Source of the DNA: Methyloprofundus sp.
Lineage (GTDB): Bacteria > Pseudomonadota > Gammaproteobacteria > Methylococcales > Methylomonadaceae
Length of the DNA: 5,260 bases
Direction: 5' to 3'
NCBI GenBank assembly: GCA_030636485.1
Contig: DAOVWV010000145.1
Coordinates: 1 to 5,260, forward strand
The position numbers and the translations under genes were made by a program. Under the pieces are notes generated by a model. That model worked only from the letters and a program-made list of their open reading frames with translations, was not told the origin of the DNA and ran no database searches. Positions 3,913 to 5,260 of the stretch are shown one piece after another; within the stretch, counting starts at the first letter, position 1; each line of letters starts with the position of its first letter.

Positions 3913-5217
3913 ATGCAAGTTGATACACTTATTAAAGCACGCTGGATTATACCTATAGAACCGCACGAAGTAATCCTGGAACATCATTCCTTAATCATAC
4001 ACGAAGGGCATATACTGGATATATTGCCTCAGCAACAGGCACAAGAAAAGTATCAGCCGACACAGCGAGAAGATTTGGCTGAGCATGCATTGATTCCGGG
4101 CTTTATCAATGCGCATACTCATGTTGCCATGACGTTATTTCGCGGTATTGCCGATGATCTACCGTTAATGGATTGGCTGGAAAATCATATCTGGCCTTTG
4201 GAGCAGAAGTGGGCTAATGAAGCCTTTGTACGCGATGGCACAGATTTGGCCATTGCGGAAATGCTACGTGGTGGTACGACCTGCTTTAATGATATGTATT
4301 TTTTTCCTGACATTACCGCGCACCAGGCAATAATGCATGGGATTCGTGCCAATACAGGGCTGATCATGATTGACTTTCCGACCGCTTGGGCGGATGGGCC
4401 GGAACAATATATAGAAAAAGGCCTGGCATTACATGAATCACTACGCCACGAGCCTTTAATACGCACCCCTTTCGCACCTCATGCACCTTATACGGTTTCA
4501 GATGCGCCGCTGCAACAAGTCAGTACGCTGGCAGCAGAACTAAACTTACCTATTCATATGCATGTGCATGAAACACAGCATGAGGTCAGTCAGGGTGAGC
4601 GTCCTTTGACGCGTTTACATAAACTCGGTCTAATTAATCCTGGCTTTATTGCTGTGCATATGACTCAATTAACCCAGGGCGAAATTGACAGGTTTGCACA
4701 GGCGGGTGGGCATATAGTGCATTGTCCTGAATCAAACCTCAAGCTGGCCAGCGGTTTCTGTCCGGTACAAAAGTGCCTAGATGCGGGTATTAATGTCGCG
4801 TTAGGCACTGATGGGGCAGCCAGTAATAATGACTTGGATATGCTTGGGGAAATGCGTAGTGCCGCACTTTTGGCAAAAGGCGTTGCCCAGGATGCCAGTG
4901 CAGTCTCAGCAGCAACGGCCTTACGTATGGCGACCTTAAACGGTGCCAAAGCCCTCGGAATTGATGATATTACCGGTTCCTTAAAGGTGGGTAAAGCCGC
5001 CGATATATGTGCCATAGATTTATCCGAACTAGAAACCCAGCCTCTTTATAATGCCATTTCACAGATTGTTTATTCAGCATCCCGACATCAGGTCAGTGAT
5101 GTCTGGGTGGCAGGCAAACGATGTTTAAAGAATAGACAGCTCACTACATTAAATCGACAGGATCTCAAATCAAAAATAGCCCAGTGGCAGCAAAAATTAC
5201 AGGCACCGATTAATTGA
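3913..5217 (+). CDS. mtaD: 5-methylthioadenosine/S-adenosylhomocysteine deaminase (TRZ/ATZ-family amidohydrolase)
   Basis: The 434-aa cytoplasmic metal-dependent hydrolase has the usual length for the family. Members deaminate MTA or SAH to the inosine derivatives, feeding methionine salvage and removing inhibitory SAH. The N-terminal beta-sandwich part (VDTLIKARWIIP) leads into FINAHTH with metal ligands H68 and H70. H190 in PHAPY, H217 and E220 in HMHVHE, H249 in AVHM, and D300 in LGTDGAASNN match the metal and catalytic positions known from Thermotoga TM0936. The C-terminal GSLKVGKAADICAIDL and VWVAGKR are the closing sandwich strands. All key residues are present, so it should be active; substrate preference cannot be read from sequence. 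I chose ATG 3913 because homology starts at MQVDTLIKARWI; the frame is open upstream to a TTG at 3823, but those 30 residues do not look like family sequence. The usual downstream neighbour, ubiG, is not visible before the window ends. Confidence 0.92.
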   Translation: MQVDTLIKARWIIPIEPHEVILEHHSLIIHEGHILDILPQQQAQEKYQPTQREDLAEHALIPGFINAHTHVAMTLFRGIADDLPLMDWLENHIWPLEQKWANEAFVRDGTDLAIAEMLRGGTTCFNDMYFFPDITAHQAIMHGIRANTGLIMIDFPTAWADGPEQYIEKGLALHESLRHEPLIRTPFAPHAPYTVSDAPLQQVSTLAAELNLPIHMHVHETQHEVSQGERPLTRLHKLGLINPGFIAVHMTQLTQGEIDRFAQAGGHIVHCPESNLKLASGFCPVQKCLDAGINVALGTDGAASNNDLDMLGEMRSAALLAKGVAQDASAVSAATALRMATLNGAKALGIDDITGSLKVGKAADICAIDLSELETQPLYNAISQIVYSASRHQVSDVWVAGKRCLKNRQLTTLNRQDLKSKIAQWQQKLQAPIN

Positions 5218-5260
5218 ATGGAGTGAGTATCGCATGAATTAAGGTGTTACCCTTCGCGCG
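5218..5260. other. Downstream end of window, no gene seen
   Basis: Both ATGs in this tail are followed at once by stops (ATG GAG TGA and ATG AAT TAA). No terminator hairpin is visible. The next gene, if co-transcribed, begins beyond the edge. Confidence 0.5.

Noticed and set aside
4185..5015. Two minus-strand frames inside mtaD
   Set aside because: Antisense shadows of a clearly conserved gene.
5218..5260. Start of ubiG after mtaD
   Set aside because: Both ATGs are followed immediately by stops, and no UbiG-like residues are visible.

Overview
The window looks like a low-to-mid GC stretch of a gammaproteobacterial chromosome. The main evidence is the right half, where an MTA/SAH-deaminase-type amidohydrolase (mtaD-like) diverges from the start of an mtnA gene, an arrangement I know from Pseudomonas and other gammaproteobacteria. 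A CysZ-family gene next door and a CsrB-like small RNA fit the same group. I cannot name the genus from sequence alone; a methylotroph or sulfur oxidiser would be plausible but is a guess.

Left part (1-1540), minus strand: a two-gene unit. A 78-residue membrane protein with a C-X7-C-X2-C-X2-C cluster is followed 24 bp later by a secreted outer-membrane beta-barrel protein that runs off the left edge. The region upstream of the unit carries two tandem 16-bp repeats and a strong hairpin terminator that shields it from upstream transcription.

Middle (about 1540-2899): 1.3 kb with no convincing protein gene, but dense in RNA-like structure. The main item is a minus-strand CsrB/RsmZ-type RNA at about 2290 down to 1866. 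It has 22 GGA triplets on the minus strand within 291 nt and none on the plus strand, and at least five successive hairpins show GGA in the loop. Plus-strand terminators at 1704-1742 and 2510-2574 imply one or two further small transcripts. An AT-rich stretch near 2570-2800 holds two tandem palindromes between two copies of a degenerate 40-bp repeat.

Right part (2900-5260): cysZ (sulfate uptake) on the minus strand overlaps the end of a 59-codon remnant of mtnA. The remnant keeps only the N-terminal ~35 residues of methylthioribose-1-phosphate isomerase. Diverging from it is an intact 434-aa mtaD-like deaminase. The methionine-salvage gene beside mtaD is therefore broken, and its promoter may now drive cysZ. 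The last 43 bases hold no recognisable gene.
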